Shown: positions 8,462-19,510 of the stretch, piece by piece | Layout of the letters: the number at the start of each line of letters is the position of its first letter | Position numbering within the stretch: position 1 is the first letter of the stretch | Origin: Fulvivirga maritima | GTDB lineage: Bacteria; Bacteroidota; Bacteroidia; Cytophagales; Cyclobacteriaceae | Reading direction: 5' to 3' | DNA length: 64,000 bases | Assembly (NCBI RefSeq): GCF_021389955.1 | Contig: NZ_CP089980.1 | Coordinates: forward strand, 3,963,001 to 4,027,000 | Notes under the pieces: model-generated | What the model saw: the letters and a program-made list of their open reading frames with translations, nothing else | Database searches by the model: none | What the model was told of the DNA's origin: nothing | Made by a program: the position numbers and the translations under genes

Positions 8462-10882
8462 TTACTCATTTATAACTTCAGGATTGCCTTTATATTTTAT
8501 ATCACTGGCAAAATTTTCTTCTTTTCTTAATTCTTTTGTTACATATACTCTGGCAGAGGAGGCTCCATGTGCTTCAATATCAGCTATTTCTGTTTCGAAA
8601 TTCATGGCGTCAAGTTGTGATGCTCCCTGCATTTCTACTGATAAATTTTGTCCTTTACCATCTATATCTAATTCAGAAGCACCAGATAAGTCTACGGTTA
8701 ATTTTCCAATATTTACATCAGAAAGTTTGGCAAATGAAGCACCAGATAAATCAATATCCATATTTTGCTCTCTAAAATCAGATAAATATATTCTGCCTGC
8801 TGTTTCTGATTTGATAGATTGTAATGAAGGAGTGTAAACAGTTATGCTTATATCATCTCTAAGGAAATCATTAATTTTAAGCTTTGAACCTTTATTGTAA
8901 TCTATATACAATTTTTCTCCTTTCACATATATATCAACATTATCCCTGTATTTTCTATTGGCATTTATACCTACCTGAAAGCTGTCGGCTTTTACTATAT
9001 GTACCACAAATGAATTAGAAACTTCCAGCGCGTTAAAAGATTGAAAAGTATATAGCTGGTCGAATTTACCATTGGCGTTTTCATGGCGGCTTGCAGAGAT
9101 TTCTTCATCATCATTTTCTTCGCCATTAACCTCTTCTTCTTTTTCTACTATAGGGCACTGAGCGCATTCCAGGGTGCCATCTTCCTTAAATTCAAGCTCA
9201 AACTTGTCATTATTATACAGACTGTAACCTTCTACATAAGGAGTACTTCTTAGTATGTGGCGCATATCATCATCTAAGATGAATTTATGGTTATAAGGCA
9301 CAAATAAGGTCATTGATAGCTCCTGAGCGTGAAATATACTATTTTTATTGAATTGAATATTAGAGTCGAAGTATAACACAGAGTCTTCCTGTTTTACATT
9401 ATAGGTCACATCTTTAGAGTTTTCTATGGCTTCTTGTCTGGATCGGCCACGGGCACTAAAATATTGATTGAGTTTATACGTGTCTCCATCATAACCCTTT
9501 ATAGTTAGCTGAGTGATGTCATAATCATCAAGACCTACTTCATTTAGTTTGAGCACAGCAGTTTTACCTTGTATGTCAAAATGTTTTACTACCTCTCTAT
9601 CTCCATCTTCTTTAAATTCAAAAGCTATTTCAGTGATATTGATCGAAACCAAAATACTGCTGACTATGAATAGCGCTAATAATGACCATCCTGTAGGAGC
9701 CGAGAAAATGATCTTTTTCGCAATAATAGATGCTCCTAATAATATCAGTAATATGGATGGAATAGCTAAAGCGAAAAATCCAAGTAGCGAGGTGAATGGA
9801 GGAACTAACTTTAAGAAAGCCTCCAAAGGAAAGTCTATCCAAACCCCCCAGGTGTAAAAGCCAAGACTAACTCCTAATAAAATTATGAAGCTAATAGCAA
9901 ACGAGGCTCCTGTGAGTATAAGTATTGCTCCTAGTATTATTCTGATAAAATCGACCAGGAACATCAGTATAGGACCTAATATTCTACCTAGTCCGTTGAG
10001 TACTGCTGCTATTAATCTAAAAGGGAAAAGTAATACCTTAATAAATATATTTTCCTCATTTTCATCTACGTTAAGGCTTTTTTTTATGCTGGATTCTATA
10101 TTGCTTAAGGTTACAGGGTCACCTTCCATCTGTACTTTATCAGTGATGGTTTTAGCCTCTGGAAGTACAATCCAGAGGATAAGATAAACTAAAACTCCTG
10201 AGCCAAACACAAAGGTGAAGATGATGAAGAGTAGTCTTATAACCGCTACGTCTACACCAAAGTAAGTAGCTACACCGGATGATACTCCACTAATGACTTT
10301 GCCATTAGGATTACGGAACATCTTCTTTATCTTTTGATCTTCATCTAAGTCCTTGTTTTCAGGAAGCACTATCCATAATATGATATATGCTATAAGGAAG
10401 GTGCCATAACTTCCTATAGATAGTATGATGAGGAGTAACCTTACCCAAAGTGGGTCTAAATGAAAGTAATGCCCCAGGCCAGCGCACACCCCGGCAATTA
10501 TTCTTCTCTTGCCATCTCTGTATAGCTTTTTTGAGCCAATTTCAGACCAGCTGCTATGGCTTTCTTCTGATCGCGTTTGTTGGTAATTATTGCTTTCGTT
10601 ATCAGTTTCAGCATCTTCTACAGCCTGAAAATCTTTAATACTACCCATGGTAGCTATTAGAGAAGATACATCTTCTGCGGTTATGATTTGCTTTTCTTCA
10701 TTGAGCTTTGCCAAGAAGATTTCTGCTATTCTGCTTTCTATATCGGCGATGATTTCCTGGCTGCCATCAAAAGAAGAGAAATACCTGTTAATGGAATCAA
10801 GATAATCACGCAATTGCTCATAAGCGTCTTCCTCTATGTGAAATATAATACCGCTTATATTTATGCTAATGTTCTTTTTCAT
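8462..10882 (-). CDS. double-PspC membrane protein with C-terminal DUF2807 (GIN) domain
   Basis: An 806-residue protein. Residues 1-90 form a cytoplasmic helical domain (HIEEDAYEQLRDYLDSINRYF). Two PspC domains follow at about 118-175 (KLYRDGKRRIIAGVCAGLGHYF) and 187-245 (MFRNPNGKVISGVSSGVATYFG). A cluster of membrane helices spans about 275-425, and the extracytoplasmic C-terminus from about 595 is a repetitive beta domain of the DUF2807 type (KLTVDLSGASELDIDGKGQNLSV). PspC proteins belong to the phage-shock envelope-stress response in proteobacteria. The gene follows padR by 11 bases, so the two are one operon and PadR is the likely repressor. Length is at the long end for the family because all modules are fused. 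Confidence 0.88.
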   Translation of the reverse strand: MKKNISINISGIIFHIEEDAYEQLRDYLDSINRYFSSFDGSQEIIADIESRIAEIFLAKLNEEKQIITAEDVSSLIATMGSIKDFQAVEDAETDNESNNYQQTRSEESHSSWSEIGSKKLYRDGKRRIIAGVCAGLGHYFHLDPLWVRLLLIILSIGSYGTFLIAYIILWIVLPENKDLDEDQKIKKMFRNPNGKVISGVSSGVATYFGVDVAVIRLLFIIFTFVFGSGVLVYLILWIVLPEAKTITDKVQMEGDPVTLSNIESSIKKSLNVDENEENIFIKVLLFPFRLIAAVLNGLGRILGPILMFLVDFIRIILGAILILTGASFAISFIILLGVSLGFYTWGVWIDFPLEAFLKLVPPFTSLLGFFALAIPSILLILLGASIIAKKIIFSAPTGWSLLALFIVSSILVSINITEIAFEFKEDGDREVVKHFDIQGKTAVLKLNEVGLDDYDITQLTIKGYDGDTYKLNQYFSARGRSRQEAIENSKDVTYNVKQEDSVLYFDSNIQFNKNSIFHAQELSMTLFVPYNHKFILDDDMRHILRSTPYVEGYSLYNNDKFELEFKEDGTLECAQCPIVEKEEEVNGEENDDEEISASRHENANGKFDQLYTFQSFNALEVSNSFVVHIVKADSFQVGINANRKYRDNVDIYVKGEKLYIDYNKGSKLKINDFLRDDISITVYTPSLQSIKSETAGRIYLSDFREQNMDIDLSGASFAKLSDVNIGKLTVDLSGASELDIDGKGQNLSVEMQGASQLDAMNFETEIADIEAHGASSARVYVTKELRKEENFASDIKYKGNPEVINE

Positions 10883-10893
10883 GGGTTTGAGTT

Positions 10894-11262
10894 TTAATCT
10901 TGAGAAGTGCTGTTGTTGTTATTGTCGTCTTTATCTTTTCTTGAAGTGATTAATTTCGTTGATTTCATCAATTCATGCCAAGTAGTATCTAAACTTTCAA
11001 GAAAAGATTGACCTTGTTCAGTGAGTGTGTAATATTTACGAGGAGGACCAGAGTTTGATTCTACCCACTTATATTCTACCAGTCCTGCTTTCCTCAGGCG
11101 AGTAAGCAGGGGGTACAGCGTACCTTCTACAACCATGATCTTCGCAGTGGTGAGTTCATCTAGCATGTCTGATGCGTAGACCTCACCTCTGGAGATAATG
11201 TGCAGGATGCAGTATTCCAAAATACCTTTCCGCATCTGCACTTGTGTGTTTTCCAGATTCAT
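10894..11262 (-). CDS. PadR-family transcriptional regulator
   Basis: A 122-residue winged-HTH repressor of the short PadR type. It reads QMRKGILEYCILHIISRGEVYASDM, then KIMVVEGTLYPLLTRLRKAGLVEY (recognition helix and wing at about 40-65), then GPPRKYYTLTEQGQSFLESL and a C-terminal dimerisation helix. The last 15 residues are polar and asparagine-rich. It is the first gene of an operon with the PspC protein. Repeated AAGTACTA sequences at 11305-11329, upstream of its start, are a candidate autoregulatory operator. Confidence 0.92.
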   Translation of the reverse strand: MNLENTQVQMRKGILEYCILHIISRGEVYASDMLDELTTAKIMVVEGTLYPLLTRLRKAGLVEYKWVESNSGPPRKYYTLTEQGQSFLESLDTTWHELMKSTKLITSRKDKDDNNNNSTSQD

Positions 11263-11303
11263 AAATTTATTATTTTGAGTTTTGACCTATACAATTATAC
11301 GGC

Positions 11304-11330
11304 AAAGTACTATGCATGGCCAAGTACTAA
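11304..11330. promoter_or_regulatory. repeated AAGTACTA boxes, candidate PadR operator
   Basis: AAGTACTA occurs at 11305-11312 and again at 11322-11329, 17 bases apart. Each contains the self-complementary core AGTACT. The pair lies 43-68 bases upstream of the padR start, in the promoter region of the padR-pspC operon. Operator function is inferred from position and symmetry. Confidence 0.45.
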
Positions 11331-11514
11331 GTAAAAAATATTAGCTTGTTATGTCAATTAATTAAAATATTTATCTGCTTTATTGGTTATGTTATATAAA
11401 ATCGCTTTTTTGAGGCCAGAAATTACCAGATAAATGAGGGCAAACGCTAGTAGATTTAGGGTAGTATTTATAATTTTAGGTCTTGTTCTATAGATAAATG
11501 AATAGGTTAGGGAT

Positions 11515-12597
11515 TTGATCATGAGGCTTTTTATCTCCTTTATTTTTATTTTTTTATGTGGCGAAATACATGAATTGTTCGCTCAAAGTACTCCTAAGTA
11601 TAGTAATGAGTTTTTGTCTATTGGTGTGGGTGCCAGAGGGTTGGCTATGTCTAATGCTCAAACGGCAGTAGTTAATGATGTTACTTCAGGCTACTGGAAC
11701 CCCGCAGGGCTGTTAGATATTAAAGACCAGTATGAAGTTTCGCTGATGCATGCGGAATATTTTGCAGGCATAGCGAAGTATGATTATGCGGCTTTTGCAA
11801 CGCCAATAGATTCAGTTAGTCATTTGGGTATTTCCATTATTAGGTTTGCCGTAGATGATATTCCGGATACCCGCTTTTTATATGATGCTAATGGAGCCAT
11901 TAACTATGATAATATTCAATTTTTCTCAGCGGCAGATTATGCGTTTCTTTTCTCTTACGCTAGAAAACTCTCTATAATCAAAGGATTAAAAACAGGGGCT
12001 AACTTTAAGGTGATCCATCGTATTGCTGGTGAATTTGCTACAGCCTGGGGATTTGGTTTAGATGCCGGGGCACAGTTGGAACGCAAAAATTGGAAGTTCG
12101 GATTAATGCTGAGAGATATTACTGGCACCTTTAATTCATGGTCGCATAATACTGAGCTGGTGGTAGATGTGTATACTCAGACAGGGAATGTTATACCAGA
12201 AAATTCTACAGAGGTAACAGTACCAAGAGCTATACTAGGCGTTGGGAGGTATTTTCCTGTTTTTCAGGATTTTGGCGTGCTAGCCACGTTTGATCTTATT
12301 AGCACTTTTGATGGTGAAAGAAACACAGTTATAAGCTCAGATCTCGTTTCTGTAGATCCGGCTTTGGCTATGGAGATAGATTATAAAAAAGTAGCTTATC
12401 TTAGGTTAGGTATGGGGAACATTCAGGAGTTAACTGATTTTGATGGCTCTAACTATACCACCATGCAGGCTAACTTTGGTATAGGCGTTAAAATTAAAGA
12501 AATATCCATTGATTATGCGCTTACAGATATCGGAGATCAATCTGAATCATTGTATTCGCACGTATTTTCACTAAAGGCCAGTTTAAATAAGAAATGA
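11515..12597 (+). CDS. porV: T9SS outer-membrane protein PorV (PorV/PorQ family)
   Basis: A 360-residue outer-membrane barrel of the FadL-like PorV/PorQ family, with a signal peptide ending at LFAQS. The hallmark follows at about 35-65: SNEFLSIGVGARGLAMSNAQ, then SGYWNPAGLLDI. PorV shuttles type IX cargo from the translocon to the PorU sortase at the cell surface. The gene overlaps the following porU frame by four bases (ATGA), the usual porV-porU order. PorQ is the closest alternative, but adjacency to PorU favours PorV. The 250-base gap upstream holds the divergent padR promoter region. Confidence 0.85.
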   Translation: MIMRLFISFIFIFLCGEIHELFAQSTPKYSNEFLSIGVGARGLAMSNAQTAVVNDVTSGYWNPAGLLDIKDQYEVSLMHAEYFAGIAKYDYAAFATPIDSVSHLGISIIRFAVDDIPDTRFLYDANGAINYDNIQFFSAADYAFLFSYARKLSIIKGLKTGANFKVIHRIAGEFATAWGFGLDAGAQLERKNWKFGLMLRDITGTFNSWSHNTELVVDVYTQTGNVIPENSTEVTVPRAILGVGRYFPVFQDFGVLATFDLISTFDGERNTVISSDLVSVDPALAMEIDYKKVAYLRLGMGNIQELTDFDGSNYTTMQANFGIGVKIKEISIDYALTDIGDQSESLYSHVFSLKASLNKK

Positions 12598-15500
12598 GAA
12601 GTAGAGTTGTAATTATAGCACTAGTGGGGATGATGGCTGTATTCAATAGCCAGGCTCAGGACTATGGTAATGAGTGGATAGATTATAACAAGCAGTACTA
12701 TAAAATCCCAGTAGGGCGGGAGGGGATGTATAGAATTACCTATGCTGATTTGCAGAGTGCAGGCTTTCCTGTCAATGCGGTTGACCCTAGGCGGTTACAG
12801 ATTTTTCATAGGGGGAGTGGAGCAGGCTATTTACGTTCCAGGTCAGGGTGATGGAAATTTCCAGCCGGGTGAGTACTTAGAGTTTTATGGCCAAAGAAAT
12901 GATGGCACGCAGGATAGAAAATTATACCAGCCAGAATCGGCACAGCCCCATAGATATTATAATATTTACTCAGATACCACCGCTTATTTTCTTACTTATA
13001 ACCTTACGACGGTGGCAGGTAAGAGAATGGACTATTTCTTTGAAAACAATATTAATGGACTAGCTCCGCAGGCGGCACATAATGAAACTGTTCTATCATT
13101 AAAAACCAACCAATACTCAGCGGGCCGTAGTTTTAACACCGGTGACTATACTGCCTACTCTTATTTTGATTATGGTGAAGGCTGGACCGGCAATATGATT
13201 CAGGAAGGCCAGCAGCTAGATTACATCATTAGCGGCATTAGTAATACAGTAACTTCAGCGGGTAATCCTCAGCTGGAAGTTCTTTTGATGGGCCGCGATA
13301 ATGTGAATCATTTGGTGGAAATATTGGTAGGTCAAAGCACAGCTAGTCTGCGATCATTAGGTACCGTAACCTGGTCAGATTATACTGCAGAGACTTTTCA
13401 ATCAGCCATTAATTGGTCTGATATCAGTAGCTCAGGCAGCCTAACAGTACGAATTAGAGATCTTGGAGTAAGTGGAGGTAATGACCGTATTAGTACTTCA
13501 TATCTCAGACTGGTCTATTCCCAAAACTTTAATTTAGGAGGTGCCAATTCTAAAAAACTGAATTTAAAAACGGTTTCCGGAAACAGGTCATATATAGAGA
13601 TGACGAATGTGCCGGCTACGCCTCAGATTTATGATATTACCGACTCAGATAATGTAAGGCGAATTGGTTTTAATGCCTCTGGTAGTTCGCTGAATACTAT
13701 GGTGAATAACACGGCTTTAGATCGCCAATTATGGGTGAATGGCAATGACTATATTACTCCGGTACTAAGCAAGGTAGACTTTACGAATATTAATGCTTCG
13801 GTATTTGACTATATCATTATTTCTAACAGGCATTTGAGGCAGCCTGTAGATGGAACCCTTGATCCGGTACAAGCTTACGCTAATTATCGGGCTTCTATGG
13901 AAGGAGGGAGTTTCAACCCTTTGGTGGTAAATATGGAGCAGCTCTATAACCAGTTTAATTACGGAGAAAAAAGCTCACTTAGTATATATCAATTCATGCG
14001 TTTTATGGTGCAGAATGGTTCTCCCCGATACCTTTTTCTAATAGGTAAAGGCTTAGATCCTTCTGTTAATTTCTTTAGAAATACTAATGGATTTATAAAT
14101 GTAACAAGGCTTGGAGTTACTTATCAAGTGAGAGATTTAGTACCTTCTGCAGGAAACCCCGGCTCTGATATTTTATTTACAGCCGGTCTCAATGGTACTA
14201 CTTATGAGCCGGCAGTTCCCGTAGGTAGGCTGCCTGCAGTTAATGCACAACAGGTTTTGAACTATCTTAACAAAGTGCAGGAAACAGAAGATTTACCATT
14301 TGACGCTTTGTGGCGCAAGCGACTTTTACACCTCAGTGGTGGGGCAAGTGCCTCGCAATTAACCATTTTTAGGAGATATACTGATGGTTTTGCCGCTGTA
14401 GCGGAAGAAGATTATTTAGGCGGAGATGTTCAAACCATTTCTAAAGAAAGAAGCAGTACCGTAGAGCTGATTAATGTGGCTGAGGAGGTGAATGAAGGAT
14501 TGAATTTAATCACTTTTTTCGGGCATTCGGCACCCTCTGTTACTGATATAGATATCGGTTTTGCTACAGATCCCGTTTTAGGATATGATAATCCGGGCAA
14601 GTACCCTATGTTTCTAATTAATGGCTGTAATGCCGGTCAGTTTTTTAATGCCAATGTTCTTTTTGGTGAGGACTGGATTTTAGCTGCAGATAGAGGAGCC
14701 ATTGGTTTTACGGCTAGCAGCTCATACGGCTTTTCTGATAGGCTCAGAAGGTATTCAGACACTTTTTATCAGACAGCTTATGGTGATTCATTGTTTATTC
14801 ATAAGCCTATAGGTGATGTTATGAAGGAAGTAGTAGTCAGGTATATGAATGGAGCTGCGGTTAATCCTACTAATATCACACAGGTGCAACAAATGGTGTA
14901 TCTCGGTGATCCGTACCTGACATTATTCGGGGCTGATAATCCTGACTTTGAAACCAATGATGATAATGTTTATGTAGAATCATTTACTGATGAGCCGGTG
15001 TCAGCCCAAATTGATTCTTTTGCGCTCAATACAATTGTAAGGAATTTCGGTGTAACCGTTAATGATTCTATACGGGTTCACATCACTCGTACTTTTAGCG
15101 ATAATAGCATAGCCGAATATGATTCAATATTTGCCAGTGTCCATTTTCAGGATACTTTGGTGATGGTTATTGATAATGAAGTAAGCAATGCGGCTGGTAA
15201 TAATCAATTTCAAATAGATATCGATTATTTTAATGAAATTGATGAGTTGGACGAAACCAATAATTCGGCCATTCTGAACTTATTCATTCCTTTATTCGGC
15301 ACCAAGAATTTATATCCTATCAATTATGCTATTGTCAATTCCCAGCCTGTAGAGTTGCTGGTGCAGGCCAGTGACCTCTTGTCAGGGGAGCGTGATTATA
15401 TTATTGAAATAGATACGGCCAGCACTTTTGATAGCCCTTTTAGAAAGCAGCAAACCGTACAGGCTAAGCTTTTGGCCAGTTGGCAGACCGAATTATTGCC

Positions 15501-17616
15501 TAACACACCAGCTAATGACAGTGTGGTCTATTATTGGAGATCGAGGTTTGCTATGCAAGAAGAAGGTGAAAGTACAGAATGGGTTAATAGCAGTTTTACG
15601 TACATCAATAACGGACCTAATGGCTGGTCACAAAGAGAATATCCACAGTACGAGAATAACCTCTTAAGCGGGTTAGAGCTTAATGAAGGAGGACGAAGAA
15701 TCGATTTTGAAACCAATACATTAGATGTTTTTGTAAGGACATTTGGAGCTAGTAATGGTAGCGGTATTGCAGATGTTTCCGTGATACTAAATGGAATCGA
15801 ATATATTATTAATAATGGCTACTACTGTAGGAATAATACGGTCAGTTTAGTGGCTTTTGATAGGAATACAACGCTTCCATATCTCGGCGTTACCACAAAC
15901 AGAGGTTGCGGCAGGCAGCCACAGGTGATCAATAACTTCACTTTTAATGAACTGGATATTGGTAATGATGATTTGATGGAGTACATAGATAATGTAAGTG
16001 AAGGCGACTCCGTAGTGATGTTTTCTATTGGTAATCCAAGATTTGAGTCCTGGCCGGCCAATGTTAGAGCCAAGCTGGAGGATATTGGTGCCTCGGCGGC
16101 AAGTTTGGCTACATTGCAAAATGGGGAGCCACTTATTTTATTAGGTAGAAAGGGGAGTCCCGCAGGTAGTGCTACTATGCTCAGGGCTTCTACCACTCCC
16201 AGAAATGAGGCACAGCTATTTACAAACCTTACCGTTACGGGCATTTTCTCTTCTGGTAATATGACCAGTACCACCATTGGCCCTGCCACTGATTGGCAAA
16301 CACTGGTGGCCTATGTGCAGTCAGATGAAACACCTGTTACAGATAATAACTATTTGGAAGTATGGGGAGTGACCTCAAGTGGAGATGAAGTGATGCTTAA
16401 AAATAACCTTTCCATGGGGAATACAGACCTTTCTGATATTAATGCGGGTCAGTATCCGCAACTGAAGGTGAAGTTGTATACTGAAGATAATGATAACCTT
16501 ACAGCGGCTCAGCTGGTGAAATGGGAAGTGTATTTCACAGGAGTGCCAGAAGGTATTCTTTTACTACCCGATGAAGCAGCTAACAACAAAGATTTGTCAG
16601 AGGGAGAAGTGTTTGAGGCTGATTATGGCTTTAAAAATATATCTCCATATACTTTCCCTGATTCTATTTCTGTAGCCTATACCTTGTTTAATAATACTAC
16701 CAGAACGTCTGTGAGATATAATAAAAACATACTTGCTCCTGAGCCGGGAGATACCTCGCGCTTTTCCATTTCTATGCCTACATTGGGTAGAGCGGGAGAG
16801 AATGATTATAACCTTTTCGTGAATCCTTATGAAGTGCCGGAGCAGTATTATGATAATAACATTTTTGATAAGTCTAACTACTTGCAAATCAATGCTGATA
16901 ATATCAATCCGCTGATTGATGTGGCTTTTGATGGACAGTATATTCTGGATGGCGATATTGTAGCCCCAAGCCCGTTGATTTCAATACGGCTAAAAGATGA
17001 AAATGAATTCATTTTTAAAACGGATACTACCAATGTCAATGTATTTTTACGTAGCCCTTGTGAAACTTGTGTGTTTAACAGAATTCCTTTCTCTTCAGAG
17101 GAAGTTCAGTGGTTTCCGGCAGATGAGTCTAATGAATTTAGAATAGAATACAGGCCAGAAAGCCTGGAAGACGGCGTGTATACCTTGCGGGTAGATGCCG
17201 AAGACGCCAGTGGTAATAGTTCGGGTACAGAACCTTATCAGGTCAATTTTGAGGTAGTTAATGAGTCTGCCATTACTAATTTTTATCCATACCCTAATCC
17301 TTTTTCTTCAAGCACGCGCTTTGTGTTTACCCTTACGGGAAGCGAAATTCCTGATCAGATTAAAATACAGATTATGACTGTTTCCGGTAAAGTGGTAAGA
17401 GAGATCTTTCAGGATGAACTAGGACCTATTCATATAGGGAATAACATTTCTGATTTTGCCTGGGATGGTCGTGATGAGTTTGGGGATCAGCTGGCCAATG
17501 GTGTTTATCTCTACAGGGTTATCGTTAGGCAAAATGGACAGGGAATGGATCACCGTGAAACCTCAGCCGACAAGGCTTTTAAACATGGCTTTGGTAAACT
17601 CTATATTTTGAGGTAA
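12594..17616 (+). CDS. porU: T9SS sortase PorU, C25-family cysteine peptidase (frameshifted as read)
   Basis: The surface sortase that cleaves the C-terminal signal of type IX cargo and attaches it to lipopolysaccharide. The reading is split: the first frame stops at 12851, while the homologous sequence continues in the +1 frame to 17616. Removing one G from GGGGG (12811-12815) joins them as HRGVEQAIYV and gives 1673 residues, a normal PorU length. The signal peptide ends FNSQAQ. The gingipain-type catalytic residues are His (14524-14526, in FFGHSAP) and Cys (14626-14628, in LINGCNAGQFF). The C-terminus has a FlgD-like/type A CTD domain (YPYPNPFSSSTRFVF, LANGVYLYRV). It overlaps porV by ATGA. 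Whether the frameshift is real is discussed in the findings. Confidence 0.88.
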
Positions 17617-17633
17617 AAGTAATTTGCAATTCC

Positions 17634-18191
17634 TTATTGATCTAAAATCTGCCTGAGAAAATGGATGGTTGCATCAGGCAGATTCCCGTAGTCTGACAAT
17701 GGAATTTTTTGACTGATTTTAAGGAATTCCACTTCAGTTGAAAGAATCTCCTGCAAATTAACCTGTTCCACAGCGTTAGCTGATTCAAGGCTGTGATCCC
17801 ATTCATCTCCCAGAGTTTGAATAAAAAGCGGATAAGCTGATTGAATAGTGGTATCTGGCAGGCTCTTTAATGCTGAACCTTTTACATGCAACGTGTTGCT
17901 AAAGAAATTTCCCCACCAAAACATAGTCCTATAAGCAAAAATAGAGGTAGAGGAGAACATTCTGGGGTAATCTAAAATGAGATAAGGGAGGCCTTTAAAA
18001 TTCTCTCCTTTAGATATTTTGCCTGCTTTTAAAAAGGCGTTGTCGGGGAAGTCAAAGTCTGAAGAGTGTATCTCTTTTTTGAGCTCACTCTCCAGATTTG
18101 ATAAATATTGAATAATCTTTTCAGTGATCTGCCTTTTCGTCAGCAGAAAGTCCTGATCAGATATGTAATTAAATTCTTTGTCAGAAAACAA
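17634..18191 (-). CDS. conserved hypothetical protein
   Basis: A 185-residue soluble protein with no signal peptide or membrane helix. It starts MFSDKEFNYISDQDFLLTKR, has a helical N-terminus (KIIQYLSNLESELKKEIH), then GLPYLILDYPRMFSSTSIFAYR and WWGNFFSNTLHVKG. The family is not recognised. It lies three bases downstream of the 74-aa gene, so the two are probably co-transcribed, perhaps with fabH, which ends about 50 bases further upstream. It converges with porU. Confidence 0.65.
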   Translation of the reverse strand: MFSDKEFNYISDQDFLLTKRQITEKIIQYLSNLESELKKEIHSSDFDFPDNAFLKAGKISKGENFKGLPYLILDYPRMFSSTSIFAYRTMFWWGNFFSNTLHVKGSALKSLPDTTIQSAYPLFIQTLGDEWDHSLESANAVEQVNLQEILSTEVEFLKISQKIPLSDYGNLPDATIHFLRQILDQ

Positions 18192-18194
18192 AAA

Positions 18195-18419
18195 TTAAAA
18201 TTTGTCAGGTGTTTGAATCACTTTTACCACTATCTCGTGCGGATCACCGTCAGTATCATTGATTTTGAATTTCAAAATAGGGTTATCAGCTTCAAGGCTG
18301 TTTTCTACTTCAATAATTCTGCTACCAGGAAGGTTGCTTTCAAGAACTGAGGCTACATTTTCGAGCGCTTTAGCAAATTGAACTTCAAGTTCGCTGGGGT
18401 TGTATACTTTTGTTTTCAT
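18195..18419 (-). CDS. small hypothetical protein, 74 aa
   Basis: A short acidic soluble protein. The N-terminal helix (SELEVQFAKALENVASVLES) is followed by strands (RIIEVENSLEADNPILKFKI, PHEIVVKVIQTPDKF). No known family is recognised. Its place three bases before the 185-aa gene and 53 bases after fabH suggests a three-gene minus-strand unit. The clean protein-like composition and spacing support a real gene. Confidence 0.6.
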   Translation of the reverse strand: MKTKVYNPSELEVQFAKALENVASVLESNLPGSRIIEVENSLEADNPILKFKINDTDGDPHEIVVKVIQTPDKF

Positions 18420-18472
18420 TGTTGTCTTTATAATCGGTTTAAATACACCGATACGTATTTCATTCTAAATAG

Positions 18473-19472
18473 TTACCATTGAATTAATGCTGAGGCCCAG
18501 GTGAAGCCACTTCCGAAGGCTGCCATGCATAAAATATCGTTTTCTTTTATCTTGCCTTCTGCCCATGCTTCACTCATGGCTATGGGTATAGAACCTGCAG
18601 TAGTGTTACCATACCTCATAATGTTATTATAAACCTTTTCGTCTGGCAATCCAAGTTTTTCTTGTATGTAGTTGCTTATTCGCAAGTTAGCTTGGTGAGG
18701 GATGAGTAGATCAATATCATCTTTTTGTAATTGGTTGGCCTCAAGGGCTTCCATAATTACTTCGTGAAATTTAACTACGGCATGTTTAAAAACCATATTC
18801 CCATTCATATGCACTTTAAATGAAGAAGTATCCATGATTTGGTCTGGTTGGCGTTCTTCATGCGGCCGACTGCTGCCTGGGTCTTTAATGTAAAGCTCCT
18901 CGGCATAGTTACCGTCAGAGTGCAGGTGCGTAGAAAGTACTCCTGGTTTTTTCTGACCTTTGCACCACGGCTGCTCCGGCGCCGTCACCAAAGATAACGG
19001 CAGTGCCTCGGCCTCTGGTGGTAAGGTCCAGAGCGGTAGATTGTATTTCAGCTCCTACTACCAGCACGTTTTTGTACATGCCGGTTTTTATAAACTGATC
19101 AGCTGTAGATAAGGCATAGATAAAGCCCGAACAGGCATTTCTAATATCTAAAGCCGGAATAGAGCCCAGGCCAAGTTCGCGCTGTAAAAGTACACCTGAT
19201 CCAGGGAAAAAATAGTCTGGAGTTATGGTGGCAAACACAATAAAATCAATCTCTTCAGCTTTGAGGTGAGCTCTTTCTAAAGCCATTTTACTGGCCTTGG
19301 CCGCCATATTGGCTACAGTATCCGTTTTAGGATCTATGAATCTCCTCTCCTTGATGCCTGTTCTCTCTATGATCCATTCATTATTGGTGTCCATGAGTTT
19401 AGACAGATCATCATTTGTAACTACTCTTTCAGGAACATAATGCCCTAGTCCTGTAATTTTCGAATAATGCAT
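18473..19472 (-). CDS. fabH: beta-ketoacyl-ACP synthase III (FabH), frameshifted as read
   Basis: Condenses acetyl-CoA with malonyl-ACP to start fatty-acid synthesis. The reading is split into an N-terminal frame (start 19472) and a C-terminal frame ending at 18473. One extra base in the six-A run (plus-strand T 18947-18952) separates them. Deleting it joins VVQRSEK to PGVLSTHLHSDG and gives 332 residues, the normal FabH length. The catalytic triad is present: Cys114 (DIRNACSGF), His in LLIPHQANLRI and Asn in RYGNTTAGSIP. The N-terminus (ITGLGHYVPERVVTNDDL, NNEWIIERTGIKERR) is classic. The 16-base palindrome at 19511-19526 lies about 40 bases upstream of the start. Confidence 0.9.
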
Positions 19473-19510
19473 TTGTACTTTTTTGGTAAAGGAAGCAAAT
19501 ATAAGAAAAT

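Noticed and set aside
12594-12851. programmed ribosomal frameshift as the explanation for split porU
   Set aside because: There is no slippery heptamer or clear downstream structure, and two unrelated genes nearby show the same +1 homopolymer pattern.
15822-16289. 155-codon open frame on the minus strand inside porU
   Set aside because: It lies fully inside the strong plus-strand porU frame, has no start context or family match, and its composition mirrors the complementary coding strand.
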